Below, piece after piece: positions 26,435 to 36,147 of a stretch of 64,000 nucleotides of DNA. The stretch is from Mesorhizobium sp. (GTDB lineage: Bacteria; Pseudomonadota; Alphaproteobacteria; Rhizobiales; Rhizobiaceae): positions 1-64,000 of the forward strand of contig SAQL01000002.1 of the NCBI GenBank assembly GCA_004020645.1, in the 5' to 3' direction. The notes below the pieces were generated by a model. The model was not told the origin of the DNA. It did no database searches and saw only the letters and a list, made by a program, of their open reading frames with translations. A program made the translations under genes and the position numbers. The first letter of the stretch is position 1; every line of letters begins with the position of its first letter.

Positions 26435-26896
26435 TTAGTGATGAGGCAAAACGATCTTCTCGAACCTGACGGTGTGAATGCAGTCGCGACCGTCAAGGGG
26501 GCTTTTCGCTGGGGCTGATTTATAAGTCAGCATTCGACCGTCCGTATCGATGAAACGAACTTGCTGGGTACCCTCCCACGTCGCGTTCCAGCTCATGTCA
26601 ATATGGTGAATAACTCGATCATCTTCGACAGTGTATGTCCCCGCATAGGCAAACATCGAATCGTAGAGTCCGATCTTTTCTTCGGGAGTAGGGACAAGAT
26701 CGTTGGGTCTAATGCGATCTTCATTAAGCACCAGGACCATCATTCGGCCGTCTGCAGCATAGGTGATAACGCCTCTGGGATTCTTTCCGAAAGCGTCTCG
26801 GACTTCGCCGGATACAAGGACCTCATAAGTCCAGGAAATCATCCTCCATGATCCCAGCAGCAAAGTTGCCAATTGCGACACGGCACTCATCTCCAT
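26435..26896 (-). CDS. Lipocalin-like domain protein
   Basis: A protein of about 153 residues of the lipocalin-like type (Pfam Lipocalin_5 pattern): LLLGSWRMISWTYEVLVSGE, KNPRGVITYAADGRMMVLVL, YAGTYTVEDDRVIHHIDMSW. The exact start is unclear: ATGs at 26896 (MEMSAV) and 26890 (MSAVSQ) are both possible and neither has an ideal ribosome-binding site. Lower GC than its neighbours and enclosure by inverted repeats hint at transfer. Ligand unknown. Confidence 0.75.
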   Translation of the reverse strand: MEMSAVSQLATLLLGSWRMISWTYEVLVSGEVRDAFGKNPRGVITYAADGRMMVLVLNEDRIRPNDLVPTPEEKIGLYDSMFAYAGTYTVEDDRVIHHIDMSWNATWEGTQQVRFIDTDGRMLTYKSAPAKSPLDGRDCIHTVRFEKIVLPHH

Positions 26897-27002
26897 GAAA
26901 GAGAGGGGCAAAATAGCATGAAGCCTGACACTGCCAAAGTTCCGGTGGAACTCCATTTATCCAATCGGCGACTTGGCAAGGCAGACTACTGCAAACCACC
27001 AC

Positions 27003-27027
27003 AGCCGAATTCAAACTGAGCACCACC
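27003..27027 (-). repeat. Right inverted repeat near the lipocalin-like gene
   Basis: AGCCGAATTCAAACTGAGCA followed by CCACC, the reverse complement of 26290-26316 apart from two single-base gaps. Confidence 0.65.
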
Positions 27028-27114
27028 CACCGTTTGTTGGATTGCCGCCGGCCATCCGCCGCGTTATCTCAGGCGACCCTGTCTGCCTAAGGCGACCTTT
27101 TGCCGGAGCCTCCC

Positions 27115-27858
27115 ATGCCTGAAATCGTCACCGCCGCCATGCTCGTCATCGGCGACGAGATTCTGTCCGGCCGCACCAAGGACAAGAATATCGGCCACCT
27201 CGCCGATATCATGACGGCGATCGGCATCGACCTGAAGGAGGTGCGCATCGTTCCCGACGAGGAAGACGAGATCGTCGCCGCAGTAAATGCCCTGCGTGCC
27301 CGCTACACCTACGTCTTCACGACCGGCGGTATCGGTCCGACGCATGACGACATCACCGCGGATGCGGTTGCCAAGGCCTTCGGCCTGCCCTGCGAATACG
27401 ACGCCAAGGCCTATGCCATGTTGCAAGCGAGCTACGCCGCGCGCGGCATCGAATATACCGAAGCGCGCAAGCGCATGGCGCGGATGCCGCGCGGTGCCGA
27501 CCATATCGACAATCCTGTGTCCATCGCGCCTGGCTTCCGCATCGGCAACGTCCATGTCATGGCCGGCGTGCCGGCGATTTTCCAGGCCATGCTCGACAAT
27601 GTGGTGCCGACGCTGAAGGCCGGCACGAGAATGCTGTCGGCCACGGTGCACTGTCCGTTCGGCGAAGGCCTGGTCGGCGGACCGCTGGGTGACATCCAGA
27701 GGGCGCATCCGGATACGATCATCGGCTCCTACCCGAAATATGGCGACGGCAAGTTCTGGACCGAGCTGGTCGTCCGTGCCCGCAGCCAGGACGCGCTGGA
27801 CGCCGCCCGCGCCGATGTCGAGGCAATGGTCGCAGGCCTCACCAGCGCGGCCAGCTGA
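27115..27858 (+). CDS. Molybdopterin-binding domain protein (CinA N-terminal/MoaB type)
   Basis: A 247-residue protein; GGAG precedes ATG 27115. It is the MoCF/CinA N-terminal domain: MLVIGDEILSGRTKDKNIGH, then the signature TTGGIGPTHDDITADAVAKA, and the later block HVMAGVPAIFQAMLDNVVPT. It lacks the C-terminal nicotinamide-nucleotide amidase domain of full-length CinA. Proteins of this short type are annotated as competence/damage-inducible protein A-like; the activity may be an ADP-ribose or nucleotide pyrophosphatase, unproven. The hairpin at 27862-27902 follows as terminator. Confidence 0.88.
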   Translation: MPEIVTAAMLVIGDEILSGRTKDKNIGHLADIMTAIGIDLKEVRIVPDEEDEIVAAVNALRARYTYVFTTGGIGPTHDDITADAVAKAFGLPCEYDAKAYAMLQASYAARGIEYTEARKRMARMPRGADHIDNPVSIAPGFRIGNVHVMAGVPAIFQAMLDNVVPTLKAGTRMLSATVHCPFGEGLVGGPLGDIQRAHPDTIIGSYPKYGDGKFWTELVVRARSQDALDAARADVEAMVAGLTSAAS

Positions 27859-27861
27859 TCT

Positions 27862-27902
27862 AAAGCGCGTCGCGTCTGAAAGGATTCATGCGACGCGCTT
27901 TT
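27862..27902 (+). terminator. Hairpin terminator after the CinA-like gene
   Basis: AAAGCGCGTCGC pairs with GCGACGCGCTTT (12 bp) and is followed by TT. It begins four bases after the stop. It is also part of a dispersed repeat block continuing to 27990. Confidence 0.6.
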
Positions 27903-27916
27903 GGTTCTTGTTTTTA

Positions 27917-27990
27917 TGCATGTCGTTATCCCAAAACCGCTGCGCACCCTCGGTTCAAGCCCGAGGGCATGCTTTTGGGCGACATGCATT
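27917..27990. repeat. Dispersed ATGCATGTCG palindromic repeat, short copy
   Basis: The element begins ATGCATGTCG and ends CGACATGCAT, with an inner stem CCCTCGG...CCGAGGG. It is the compact version, inverted, of the element at 8761-8879. No promoter for the following universal stress gene can be told apart within it. Confidence 0.75.
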
Positions 27991-28062
27991 GGCCGGAACT
28001 AAGCATGGTGCTGTAACGTTTCTCGCGGGCGAGTTTCGATCGCCGTAAAATGAGGGATTACC

Positions 28063-28896
28063 ATGCGATTCAAGACCATCGTCGCCATACTGCAGAACGA
28101 ACAGGACGCGGAGCGCGTGCTCGAATGCGCCATTCCGCTTGCCGACAGGTTCGAGAGCCATCTCATCGGCATTCATGCCGAAGCACTTCCCGTCCCCTAC
28201 ACCTCGGCGACCGGCTTTCCCGACACCGAGTTCCTGCAGGTTTCGGCCGACATGAACAAGGAGCGCGCCGAAAAATTGCGGACGGTTTTCCTCAGGCATA
28301 TCGAGGATTCCGGCCTGTCCTTCGAGTGGCGCAGCCTTGAGAGCTTTTCCGGAGACAGCGCGCTGACCGGCATCCCAACCGTCCGCACTGCGGACCTGAT
28401 CATCGCCGCGCAACGTGAGTCGGGCGGCGATCCGAGCGCCGATGTCGACACGCTGGTCTATGACGCCGGCCGGCCGGTGCTGGTCGTGCCGCACTCAGGC
28501 CCGCTCATCACCAGCTTCAAGCACGTGCTGCTCGCCTGGAACGGCAGCAAGGAAGCCGCGCGCGCAGCCTTCGACGCCCTGCCCTTCATCACCGAGGCCG
28601 AGAAGACTGATATTCTCGTCATCGACCCGCCGGATACGCTCGACGAGGCCCCTGAGGCGGCCGGCGCCGAAATCGCCGCCGCCCTGTCCAGGCACGGCGC
28701 CACCGTCAGCGTCTCGGTGCTACAATCGGGCGGCCACTCGGTCGACGAGGTGATCCAGACCAGGGTCGCCGAAACCGGCGCCGACCTGCTCGTACTTGGC
28801 GCCTACAGCCATTCCTGGCTGCGCCAGCTTCTGTTCGGCGGGGTCACGCGCACGGTGCTGCGCACCTTGCCCGTGGCAGCTTTCCTGTCAAGGTAA
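28063..28896 (+). CDS. Universal stress protein, two UspA domains
   Basis: A 277-residue cytoplasmic protein with two tandem UspA-like halves. The second half is the more canonical: HVLLAWNGSKEAARAAFDAL, then the ATP-binding loop GADLLVLGAYSHSWLRQLLF ending GGVTRTVLRTLPV (pattern G-2x-G-9x-G-S/T). The first half starts FKTIVAILQNEQDAERVLEC. GAGGGA precedes the start. Such proteins are induced by growth arrest or low oxygen; partners are unknown. It is followed by a strong terminator. Confidence 0.88.
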   Translation: MRFKTIVAILQNEQDAERVLECAIPLADRFESHLIGIHAEALPVPYTSATGFPDTEFLQVSADMNKERAEKLRTVFLRHIEDSGLSFEWRSLESFSGDSALTGIPTVRTADLIIAAQRESGGDPSADVDTLVYDAGRPVLVVPHSGPLITSFKHVLLAWNGSKEAARAAFDALPFITEAEKTDILVIDPPDTLDEAPEAAGAEIAAALSRHGATVSVSVLQSGGHSVDEVIQTRVAETGADLLVLGAYSHSWLRQLLFGGVTRTVLRTLPVAAFLSR

Positions 28897-28978
28897 GTCC
28901 ACCAAGGGTAAGCCACAGGGGCTAAGTCACAGGGCTCCCTTGCCGCCGCCCTTGCCAAGGCCAAGGCTTTCCAGTTAA

Positions 28979-29016
28979 TTCCGCGCGCATTCCTTCAAGT
29001 GTCTGCGCGCGGTTTT
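28979..29016 (+). terminator. Rho-independent terminator after the universal stress gene
   Basis: CCGCGCGC pairs with GCGCGCGG across a 16-base loop and is followed by TTTTT. It separates the stress protein gene from the xanthine phosphoribosyltransferase gene. Confidence 0.75.
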
Positions 29017-29042
29017 TCGCGCGCTGCGGAGTGCGCAGAAAA

Positions 29043-29543
29043 ATGTCCCTTCCCGAAAAGGCCTTTCCTGTTTCCTGGGATCAGTTCCACCGCGACGCGC
29101 GTGCACTCGCCTGGCGGCTTGCCGGCGCCAGCAAAGGGCAATGGAAAGCGATCGTCTGCATCACGCGCGGCGGCCTGGTTCCGGCCGCCATCATCTCGCG
29201 TGAGCTCGGTATCCGGGTCATTGAGACGGTTTGCGTCGCCTCATACCACGACTACGCCAGCCAGGGGCAGCTGCAGGTGTTGAAGGAGGTCACGCCGGCA
29301 CTGCTCGCCGATGACGGCGCCGGCGTGCTGATCATCGACGACCTCACCGACACCGGCAAGACCGCGGGCATCGTGCGCGCCATGATGCCCAAGGCGCATT
29401 TCGCCACCGTCTACGCCAAGCCGAAAGGCAGGCCGCTGGTCGACACCTTCGTCACCGAAGTCAGCCAGGACACCTGGATCTATTTTCCGTGGGACATGGG
29501 CTTCACCTACCAGAAGCCGATCGCCGACGACCACGCCGGCTGA
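29043..29543 (+). CDS. gpt: Xanthine phosphoribosyltransferase
   Basis: A 166-residue enzyme converting xanthine and guanine plus PRPP to XMP and GMP. The PRPP-binding loop is [13 protein letters not shown] (residues about 98-110); the N-terminal block [20 protein letters not shown] and the C-terminal [10 protein letters not shown] are typical of enterobacterial-type Gpt. The length is right for the family. ATG 29043 is preferred to a GTG four codons earlier; GGAG is 10 bases upstream. Purine salvage in the cytoplasm or at the inner membrane. Confidence 0.93.
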   Translation: MSLPEKAFPVSWDQFHRDARALAWRLAGASKGQWKAIVCITRGGLVPAAIISRELGIRVIETVCVASYHDYASQGQLQVLKEVTPALLADDGAGVLIIDDLTDTGKTAGIVRAMMPKAHFATVYAKPKGRPLVDTFVTEVSQDTWIYFPWDMGFTYQKPIADDHAG

Positions 29544-29757
29544 TTCGCGGCAACTGCTTTTCCTCCCGCAACATGCCGGCGCGCCCTTCTTGCCGGGAGC
29601 ACTTCTTGAAAGCGTGCCGCGGCGCACGATATTTCCTGAATCGACGTCTCGTGTGTGGTTAACCCGTGCGTATGAGGTTTTTACTTTTATTGCATATGAT
29701 TAGCCGTAAGATTCACGAGACGGCAAGTGATTCTGGAGGCTGGGGCAAGCTTCTCTG

Positions 29758-30246
29758 ATGTTGACGAGGCCAGTAACGCACAACCATTTGGCCGAAAGGG
29801 TCCAGCGGCTCTTCGGCACAGCGCCGTGCCGCCTGCAGGTTGCAGCATTGCCCTGGCGCGATACCGGGCATGGCGTCGAGATCATGCTGATCACCAGCCG
29901 CGATACCGGCCGCTGGGTGCTTCCCAAGGGCTGGCCTGAGGCCAAGGAACTGCTTTGCGAAGCGGCGGCGCGCGAGGCCGGCGAGGAAGCCGGACTGCGC
30001 GGCACAATCTCCCACCACGAAGCCGGTCGCTACTTCTATGCCAAGGCTTTGGCTTCCGGCGAGGAGGTGCCTTGCGAAGTCCTGGTATTTCCGCTGCAGG
30101 TCGACAAGATCGCTGACAGGTGGAAGGAAAAGCGGTCGCGCACCCGCAAATGGGTCAGCCCCGCCGAGGCCGTGCGCATGGTCAACGAGCCGGACCTTGG
30201 CCAGATCATCGCCTATTTCTGTGCCGACCCGCACCAGTTCTCCTGA
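29758..30246 (+). CDS. NUDIX hydrolase (diphosphoinositol/diadenosine polyphosphate type)
   Basis: A 162-residue NUDIX protein. The box GWPEAKELLCEAAAREAGEEAGL (split here: GWPEAKELL, CEAAAREAGEEAGL) fits G-x5-E-x7-R-E-x-x-E-E-x-G fully. The lead-in RDTGRWVLPKGWPE and the tail RSRTRKWVSPAEAVRMVNEP match bacterial relatives of DIPP enzymes that clear diadenosine polyphosphates or similar signals. Single gene; about 210 bp upstream show no other gene. Confidence 0.88.
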   Translation: MLTRPVTHNHLAERVQRLFGTAPCRLQVAALPWRDTGHGVEIMLITSRDTGRWVLPKGWPEAKELLCEAAAREAGEEAGLRGTISHHEAGRYFYAKALASGEEVPCEVLVFPLQVDKIADRWKEKRSRTRKWVSPAEAVRMVNEPDLGQIIAYFCADPHQFS

Positions 30247-30890
30247 GCAAGCATAGGCGCCCCGGCCAAAGCCGCGCACCTGTCGTGCATCACCGGCGAT
30301 GTTGTTTGGCGAAGAGAATCGATCCTGGGCCACTTTCTGTCCCCGTTATCCACATATGTGACACACAAGATGTTGGGGTCACAAAAGCGGCACAAACGAA
30401 TCCTTGACGACGCAAAACGAGTCGCCTTTTATAGGCCATGCGCTCCTGTTGAGAGTGCGACCGGAAAGTTCTGAGCCCGGTCTTTTTCCCGGATTATGTG
30501 CGTTTTGGCCGCATTTCCGCCTGGTTACGAGGCCGGCGGAAGCGTTGGGATTGTGGGGTCTTTGGGGGACGAAAGGGAAAAATGTCGGACTGGAATAAAT
30601 TGTCTGTTAACACTATATTTAGTGTTTGCAGGTAGGTTCGACGCTAGATAGTGTGAAGGTCCCTCGATTGAGGGAATCGAAAAAAACTTCAGTTTTGAGG
30701 GACCCGCAGGGTTCGCCAGCGCGTTGGACAGGTACTTCGCAAGGAGTTTTGACCAGCAGGGCGGGCGGAGCCTGTGGAAAGGGAGCCGGCCGTTTTCGAA
30801 CGCCGGCAGACGGCGGACATGCGCGTTTCATAAGGGGGCAGAAATCCCCTGGGAAAGGCGCTATATATAGACAAGCAAGGGATAGGGCCA
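30247..30890 (+). promoter_or_regulatory. Long regulatory region and leader of nrdJ
   Basis: This 644-bp gap carries the NrdR-box-like sites at 30610-30655, then a leader of about 230 bases. In the leader GGTCCCTC (30658-30665) can pair either with GAGGGA just after it (30670-30675) or with GAGGGACC at about 30694-30701, two mutually exclusive hairpins. Near the start codon GGGGG...CCCC forms a further hairpin (about 30833-30852). A lone DnaA-box match TTATCCACA lies at 30346-30354. No protein-coding gene is supported. Confidence 0.5.
30610..30655. promoter_or_regulatory. NrdR-box-like pair upstream of nrdJ
   Basis: ACACTATATTTAGTGT at 30610-30625 matches the NrdR box consensus acaCwAtATaTwGtgt at 15 of 16 positions. 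A weaker partner, ACGCTAGATAGTGT, lies about 31 bp further on, i.e. three helical turns, the usual spacing of NrdR box pairs. NrdR represses ribonucleotide reductase genes when dATP is abundant. The nrdR gene itself is not in the window. Confidence 0.75.
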
Positions 30891-33800
30891 ATGCGCATCG
30901 AGCGTCGTTTCACCAAGCAAGGGCAGTCGGCTTATGCGGAGATCGAATTCCGCAAGGCGCTTTCGGAGATCAAAAATCCGGATGGCTCGGTGGTGTTCCG
31001 TTTGGACAACATCGATGTGCCGGCGCAGTTCAGCCAGGTTGCCGCCGATATCCTGGCGCAGAAATATTTCCGCAAGGCCGGTGTGCCGGCGCGGCTGAAG
31101 AAGGTCGAGGAGAATGACGTCCCCTCCTTCTTGTGGCGCTCCGTTGCCGACGAGGCCGAACTGGCAAAACTGCCCGAGGCCGAGCGCTACGGCTCCGAGA
31201 TCGACGCCCGCCAGGTCTTCGATCGTCTTGCCGGCACCTGGACCTATTGGGGCTGGAAGGGCGGCTACTTCAACTCGGAGGAAGACGCGCGCGCCTTCCG
31301 CGACGAGCTCGCCTATATGCTGGCCACCCAGCGCGTCGCACCGAACTCGCCGCAATGGTTCAACACCGGCCTGCACTGGGCCTATGGCATCGACGGCCCG
31401 AGCCAGGGCCATTTCTATGTCGACCCGTTTACCGGCAAGCTGACCAAGTCGAAATCTTCCTACGAGCATCCGCAGCCGCATGCCTGCTTCATCCAGGGCG
31501 TGCAGGACGATCTCGTCAACGAAGGCGGCATCATGGATTTGTGGGTCCGTGAAGCGCGCCTGTTCAAATACGGCTCCGGCACCGGCTCCAACTTCTCGTT
31601 CCTGCGCGGCGAAGGCGAAAAACTGTCCGGCGGCGGCCGCTCGTCCGGCCTGATGAGCTTCCTCAAGATCGGTGACCGCGCGGCGGGCGCCATCAAATCG
31701 GGCGGCACGACGCGTCGTGCCGCAAAGATGGTCATCGTCGACGCCGACCATCCCGATATCGAGGAATTCATCGACTGGAAGGTCAATGAGGAGCAGAAGG
31801 TCGCCTCGCTGGTCACCGGCTCCAAGATCGTCAAGAAGCACCTCGAAGCGATCATGAAGGCCTGCATCAACTGCGAAGGCCAGGACGACGATTGCTTCGA
31901 CCCCGCGATCAATACCGCGCTGAAGCGCGAGATCAAGCTGGCCAAGAAGGACGGGGTGCCGGAGAATTACATCTACCGCGTCATCCAGTTCGCCAAGCAG
32001 GGCTACACCTCGATGTCGTTCAAGACCTACGACACCGACTGGGATTCGGACGCCTACCTCACCGTTTCGGGCCAGAACTCCAACAATTCGGTGTCGCTGA
32101 AGGACGATTTCCTGCGCGCCGTCGAAGAGGATGCCGACTGGCATCTCACCGCCCGCAAGGACGGCAAGGTGCTGAAGACGCTGAAGGCCAGGGATTTGTG
32201 GGAAAAGATCGGCTATGCCGCCTGGGCGTCGGCCGATCCGGGCCTGCACTTCAACACGACGATGAACGACTGGCACACCTGCGCCGCGGCCGGTGCGATC
32301 CGGGCGTCCAACCCGTGCTCGGAATACATGTTCCTCGACGACACCGCCTGCAACCTGGCGTCGATCAATCTGCTGCCCTATCGCAACGCCGACGGCACCA
32401 TCGATATATCAGCCTACGAGCACACGGTTCGGCTGTGGACCATGGTGCTGGAAATTTCCGTCATGATGGCGCAGTTCCCGTCGAAGGAGATCGCCAAGCT
32501 CTCCTACGAATACCGCACGCTCGGCCTCGGCTACGCCAATATTGGCGGCCTGCTGATGACATCAGGCATTCCCTATGATTCCGACGAGGGGCGCGCAATC
32601 TGCGCAGCACTCACCGCGATCATGACCGGCACGGCCTATGCCACCTCGGCCGAAATGGCCGCCGAGCTCGGCGCCTTCCCCGATTACGACCGCAATGCGC
32701 AGAACATGCTGCGCGTCATGCGCAACCATCGCCGTGCTGCCTATGGCGACAAGGACGGCTACGAGAAACTCGCCGTCAACCCGGTGCCGCTGGTAGCCTC
32801 CGACCTGAAGCAGCCGGAGCTTGCCGCCCATGCCAAGGCTGCCTGGGATCGCGCCATCGAGCTCGGCGAGGAGCATGGCTACCGCAATGCGCAGGCGACC
32901 GTGATCGCGCCGACCGGCACGATCGGCCTGGTCATGGATTGCGACACCACCGGCATCGAGCCCGACTTCGCGCTGGTGAAATTCAAGAAGCTGGCCGGCG
33001 GCGGCTATTTCAAGATCATCAACCGCGCTGTTCCGGAAGCGCTGCGCACGCTCGGCTATTCGGAAAGCCAGATCGCCGAGATCGAGGCCTACGCGGTCGG
33101 CCACGGCAATCTGAACCAGGCGCCAGCCATCAACCCCGGCTCGCTCAAGGCAAAAGGTTTTACCGACGACAAGATCGCGGCACTCAACGCAGCGTTGAAA
33201 TCGGCCTTCGACATCAAGTTCGTCTTCAACCAGTGGACACTGGGTGCCGACTGGGTGAAGGAGACGTTTGGCTTCACCGACGAGCAGCTCAACGATTTCT
33301 CGTTCGAGATGCTGCCGGCGCTTGGTTTTTCGCGCAAGGACATCGAGGCCGCCAACATCCACGTCTGCGGTGCGATGACGCTGGAAGGCGCCCCGTTCCT
33401 GAAGGCCGAACATCTGCCGGTGTTCGACTGCGCCAGCCCGTGCGGCAAGATCGGTAAGCGTTCACTGTCGATCAACAGCCACATCCAGATGATGGCGGCG
33501 GCCCAGCCCTTCATCTCCGGCGCCATTTCCAAGACCATCAACATGCCGAACGACGCGACGGTGGAAGACGCCAAGGGCGCCTACATGCTGTCGTGGAAGC
33601 TGGCGCTGAAGGCCAACGCGCTCTATCGCGACGGCTCGAAACTCTCGCAGCCGCTCAACGCCTCGCTGCTTGCCGACGTCGAAGACGACGAGGACGATGC
33701 CGTCGAGCAGCTGATCGCCGCGCCGGCTTCACAGCGCGCCGTGCAGGTGACCGAAAAGATCGTCGAGCGCGTTGTCGAACGCCTCTACCGCGACCGCGAA

Positions 33801-34658
33801 AAGCTGCCGAACCGCCGCAAGGGCTATACCCAGAAAGCGGTCGTCGGCGGCCACAAGGTCTATCTGCGCACCGGCGAATTCGATGACGGTCGTCTTGGCG
33901 AAATCTTCATCGACATGCACAAGGAAGGCGCCGCCTTCCGGGCGATGATGAACAACTTCGCCATCGCCATCTCGCTCGGCCTGCAATATGGCGTTCCGCT
34001 CGAGGAATATGTCGAAGCCTTCACCTTCACCAAGTTCGAACCAGCCGGCATGGTGCAGGGCAACGACGCCATCAAGAACGCCACATCGATCCTCGACTAC
34101 GTGTTCCGCGAGCTGGCCGTGTCCTATCTTGCGCGCCACGACCTCGCCCATGTCGACCAGTCGGATTTCGACAAGACCGCACTCGGCCGCGGCATCAACG
34201 AAGGCAAGGCGACGCCGTTCTCAAAGGGGCTGACCCGCGGCGTCTCGCCGGTCAAGCTGGTGTCGGGAATGAGCGCGGACCCTAAGGGGTTTGGCGGTTC
34301 AAGTCCCCCTCCCGCCCCCACTCGCTCGGCGCCGACGGCGTTCTCAGGCTCCAACGTACTGGCGCTGAAGCCGGCCAGCGACGAAGCGATCGCCTATAAG
34401 CGTGACTATGAGGAGCGGGCCAGGGAACTGGTCGAGGATATCGTCTACGAGGAAGCAACCGACCCGACTGGGCTGTTCACCGACGAGGCCGCGAAAGAAG
34501 CGGCCGAGGCCAAGGCGCTTGCCGCTACAAGGCGCCAGCAATCCTTGATGCAGGGCTACACCGGCAACGAATGCTCGGAATGCCACAACTTCACCATGGT
34601 GCGGAACGGCACGTGCGAAAAGTGCGATACTTGTGGGGCGACGAGCGGGTGTAGCTGA
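30891..34658 (+). CDS. nrdJ: Adenosylcobalamin-dependent (class II) ribonucleotide reductase
   Basis: A 1255-residue class II reductase that makes deoxyribonucleotides with vitamin B12 radical chemistry, oxygen-independent. Marks seen: the N-terminal domain ([20 protein letters not shown]), [20 protein letters not shown], the specificity and glycyl-like barrel segments [37 protein letters not shown] with active-site Cys, and [20 protein letters not shown]. The C-terminal tail carries a Cys-rich zinc ribbon ([26 protein letters not shown]) used for re-reduction. The length is normal for alphaproteobacterial NrdJ. The linker before the tail ([20 protein letters not shown]) is low-complexity and variable. 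Confidence 0.96.
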   Translation: MRIERRFTKQGQSAYAEIEFRKALSEIKNPDGSVVFRLDNIDVPAQFSQVAADILAQKYFRKAGVPARLKKVEENDVPSFLWRSVADEAELAKLPEAERYGSEIDARQVFDRLAGTWTYWGWKGGYFNSEEDARAFRDELAYMLATQRVAPNSPQWFNTGLHWAYGIDGPSQGHFYVDPFTGKLTKSKSSYEHPQPHACFIQGVQDDLVNEGGIMDLWVREARLFKYGSGTGSNFSFLRGEGEKLSGGGRSSGLMSFLKIGDRAAGAIKSGGTTRRAAKMVIVDADHPDIEEFIDWKVNEEQKVASLVTGSKIVKKHLEAIMKACINCEGQDDDCFDPAINTALKREIKLAKKDGVPENYIYRVIQFAKQGYTSMSFKTYDTDWDSDAYLTVSGQNSNNSVSLKDDFLRAVEEDADWHLTARKDGKVLKTLKARDLWEKIGYAAWASADPGLHFNTTMNDWHTCAAAGAIRASNPCSEYMFLDDTACNLASINLLPYRNADGTIDISAYEHTVRLWTMVLEISVMMAQFPSKEIAKLSYEYRTLGLGYANIGGLLMTSGIPYDSDEGRAICAALTAIMTGTAYATSAEMAAELGAFPDYDRNAQNMLRVMRNHRRAAYGDKDGYEKLAVNPVPLVASDLKQPELAAHAKAAWDRAIELGEEHGYRNAQATVIAPTGTIGLVMDCDTTGIEPDFALVKFKKLAGGGYFKIINRAVPEALRTLGYSESQIAEIEAYAVGHGNLNQAPAINPGSLKAKGFTDDKIAALNAALKSAFDIKFVFNQWTLGADWVKETFGFTDEQLNDFSFEMLPALGFSRKDIEAANIHVCGAMTLEGAPFLKAEHLPVFDCASPCGKIGKRSLSINSHIQMMAAAQPFISGAISKTINMPNDATVEDAKGAYMLSWKLALKANALYRDGSKLSQPLNASLLADVEDDEDDAVEQLIAAPASQRAVQVTEKIVERVVERLYRDREKLPNRRKGYTQKAVVGGHKVYLRTGEFDDGRLGEIFIDMHKEGAAFRAMMNNFAIAISLGLQYGVPLEEYVEAFTFTKFEPAGMVQGNDAIKNATSILDYVFRELAVSYLARHDLAHVDQSDFDKTALGRGINEGKATPFSKGLTRGVSPVKLVSGMSADPKGFGGSSPPPAPTRSAPTAFSGSNVLALKPASDEAIAYKRDYEERARELVEDIVYEEATDPTGLFTDEAAKEAAEAKALAATRRQQSLMQGYTGNECSECHNFTMVRNGTCEKCDTCGATSGCS

Positions 34659-35187
34659 GGACCGATGCCGCTGGTGGGAGACCCTAAGTTCTGTGCTTAG
34701 GGGCCAAAGTTCCGTCCCGCAGGTAAAGAAAACAGGCGTTTGTCAGAAATGACAGACTTGCGGGACAACTACAGACGAACGGCGAATGGGACGGCTGGTT
34801 GGGAGGTGTCAGACACCCGATAGATTTGGCTCAAAGCACCCAAGTAATGGCTCACATGAGCAAACTGGTCCGCCATCGCGGACCGGTTCTCGTTCAGAAC
34901 GCCACGCTAGGATGGACGACATCGATAGTGAAAAACATACTGAGGTATATTTGCCAAAGAGGTTTCAAACTGGACCATTTTGAAAGCTGAAACTGGCCAA
35001 CGGCAGTTTTTAAGCAAACACACTCAAATCCAGGCGCTTCACGCCTGGAAAATGCCTGACGGAACAAACAGTGAAACAATCGCATCAGTTGGGCTAAAGT
35101 CACTCTGTCGCAAGGCGAATTGCGCTGGAACGTCGGTAGAAGTCCGGAAGAATGGCCGAGGCAGGAGACATTCCTGCCCGGAACTGC
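34659..35187. other. AT-richer gap with two hairpins after nrdJ
   Basis: Two hairpins follow the nrdJ stop: CCCTAAG-ttctgtg-CTTAGGG (34682-34702) and a large one, GTCCCGCA...TGCGGGAC (about 34712-34765), which contains an inner GTTTGTC/GACAGAC stem. One may end the nrdJ transcript, although neither has a T tract. Beyond 34800 the sequence is clearly poorer in GC and holds only short open frames (e.g. LVRHRGPVLVQNATLGWTTS at about 34860-34925) without support; it may be an old insertion. Confidence 0.45.
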
Positions 35188-35907
35188 TTAATCACCGCCG
35201 CCACCACACCCGCCGCCGCCATCACCGCATCCACCACCGCCGCCGCAGCCTCCGCCATCAGCGTTCCGTCTGTTTCTTCGCGGCCGCCCGACCGGAAGCA
35301 GGCGCGTAAGGGCGACGAATGCCGCCATTCCGACAATCAACATCCACGCGGACGAATTCCAATCGAGACTCCATCCTGCCCACAAAACGAAGAAGGCATA
35401 GAAGGCAGCGGTGCCGAGTTGGCTCTTCGTGACATATGGCAACCGCGATGTCTCGACGACCGTGTGTCGCTCGGCGTCGCCGAAGCGAATCTGCTCGCCC
35501 GGCCAGATGTCGGACGGCGGCATGGTGCCGAATTCTTCCTGATACCGTTCCTTCGTTCGCCTGTAGCAATCGTGGAATTTGGAGTTTTCAGCAGCACCGC
35601 CTTCGGTCGGTTCGTGATGGATATCCCTGCCCAGCACACGACGGCAGAAATTGTCCCAGTAGCTACGGGTATACACGAGGTGCAGGTGCCAGGCTTCATC
35701 GACTTCCTGCGAAGGGGTCAGCATCTCGTCAGAGACGCACATCAGGTAGACGAATTTTTTGTATTCTTCGACGACACGCTGCGCAAACTCCGGCGGCCAG
35801 CCGTTTTCTCGGGCAAGCCTGGCCGAGAAGGGCAGATTGATGTCGGGTTGATCGAAATTGTAGCCTTCAATGCGATGCCAGAGATTGAGGTCGCTTGGTC
35901 CGCTCAT
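35188..35907 (-). CDS. Glycine-rich domain protein (GRDP-like) with Gly-Cys tail
   Basis: A 239-residue protein. GAGGGCAG precedes ATG 35907. The N-terminal domain has the GRDP pattern: RVVEEYKKFVYLMCVSDEML, then VDEAWHLHLVYTRSYWDNFC with the W-H-x-H motif. Then come two hydrophobic segments (LGTAAFYAFFVLWAGWSLDW and AWMLIVGMAAFVALTRLLPV), a basic turn RPRRNRRN, and a tail of GGGCGGGGGCGDGGGGCGGG. The layout suggests a membrane protein with a Gly/Cys-rich end, perhaps metal-binding. Function unknown; related proteins often appear near TIGR04222 membrane proteins. Confidence 0.75.
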   Translation of the reverse strand: MSGPSDLNLWHRIEGYNFDQPDINLPFSARLARENGWPPEFAQRVVEEYKKFVYLMCVSDEMLTPSQEVDEAWHLHLVYTRSYWDNFCRRVLGRDIHHEPTEGGAAENSKFHDCYRRTKERYQEEFGTMPPSDIWPGEQIRFGDAERHTVVETSRLPYVTKSQLGTAAFYAFFVLWAGWSLDWNSSAWMLIVGMAAFVALTRLLPVGRPRRNRRNADGGGCGGGGGCGDGGGGCGGGGD

Positions 35908-36147
35908 CTGCCCTCTCATCGACGGTGGAACGACAAGAACTATAGCACATTCTGTGGAATGCCCCGGCGGGGTACGTGCTTGCGTCTCTCTAGCTGCGCA
36001 TCATTGTAATCGACCACTCCCCAACAGAGGGGGTGGACAGTGAACCCAAGACTCGCGTCGCCCGCGAGGGAAAACCAAGGGCCAGGGCGATTGCCGCCGC
36101 CGAGGCGAATTTGTTGCATCTCATGGTTTCCGTATTCGCTATCGAAG

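Noticed and set aside
30346..30354. DnaA box TTATCCACA as part of an origin
   Set aside because: It is a single site with no cluster, no AT-rich unwinding region and no replication genes nearby.
30626..30890. Cobalamin riboswitch upstream of nrdJ
   Set aside because: The conserved B12-box and core motifs of known cobalamin riboswitches are not visible. Only the alternative hairpins are reported.
30861..32276. A 470-codon open frame antisense to nrdJ, and many other long antisense frames
   Set aside because: GC-rich coding DNA creates long open frames on the opposite strand. They have no ribosome-binding sites, are poor in conserved motifs and lie opposite well-recognised genes.
34290..34325. 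A tRNA T-arm-like stretch (GGTTCAAGTCC, then CCCGCCCCCA) inside nrdJ
   Set aside because: The stem does not pair properly, no acceptor, D or anticodon arm precedes it, and it falls in the variable linker of NrdJ.
34799..34987. Short plus-strand frame ending IVKNILRYICQRGFKLDHFE
   Set aside because: No ribosome-binding site, no family and a low-GC non-coding context.
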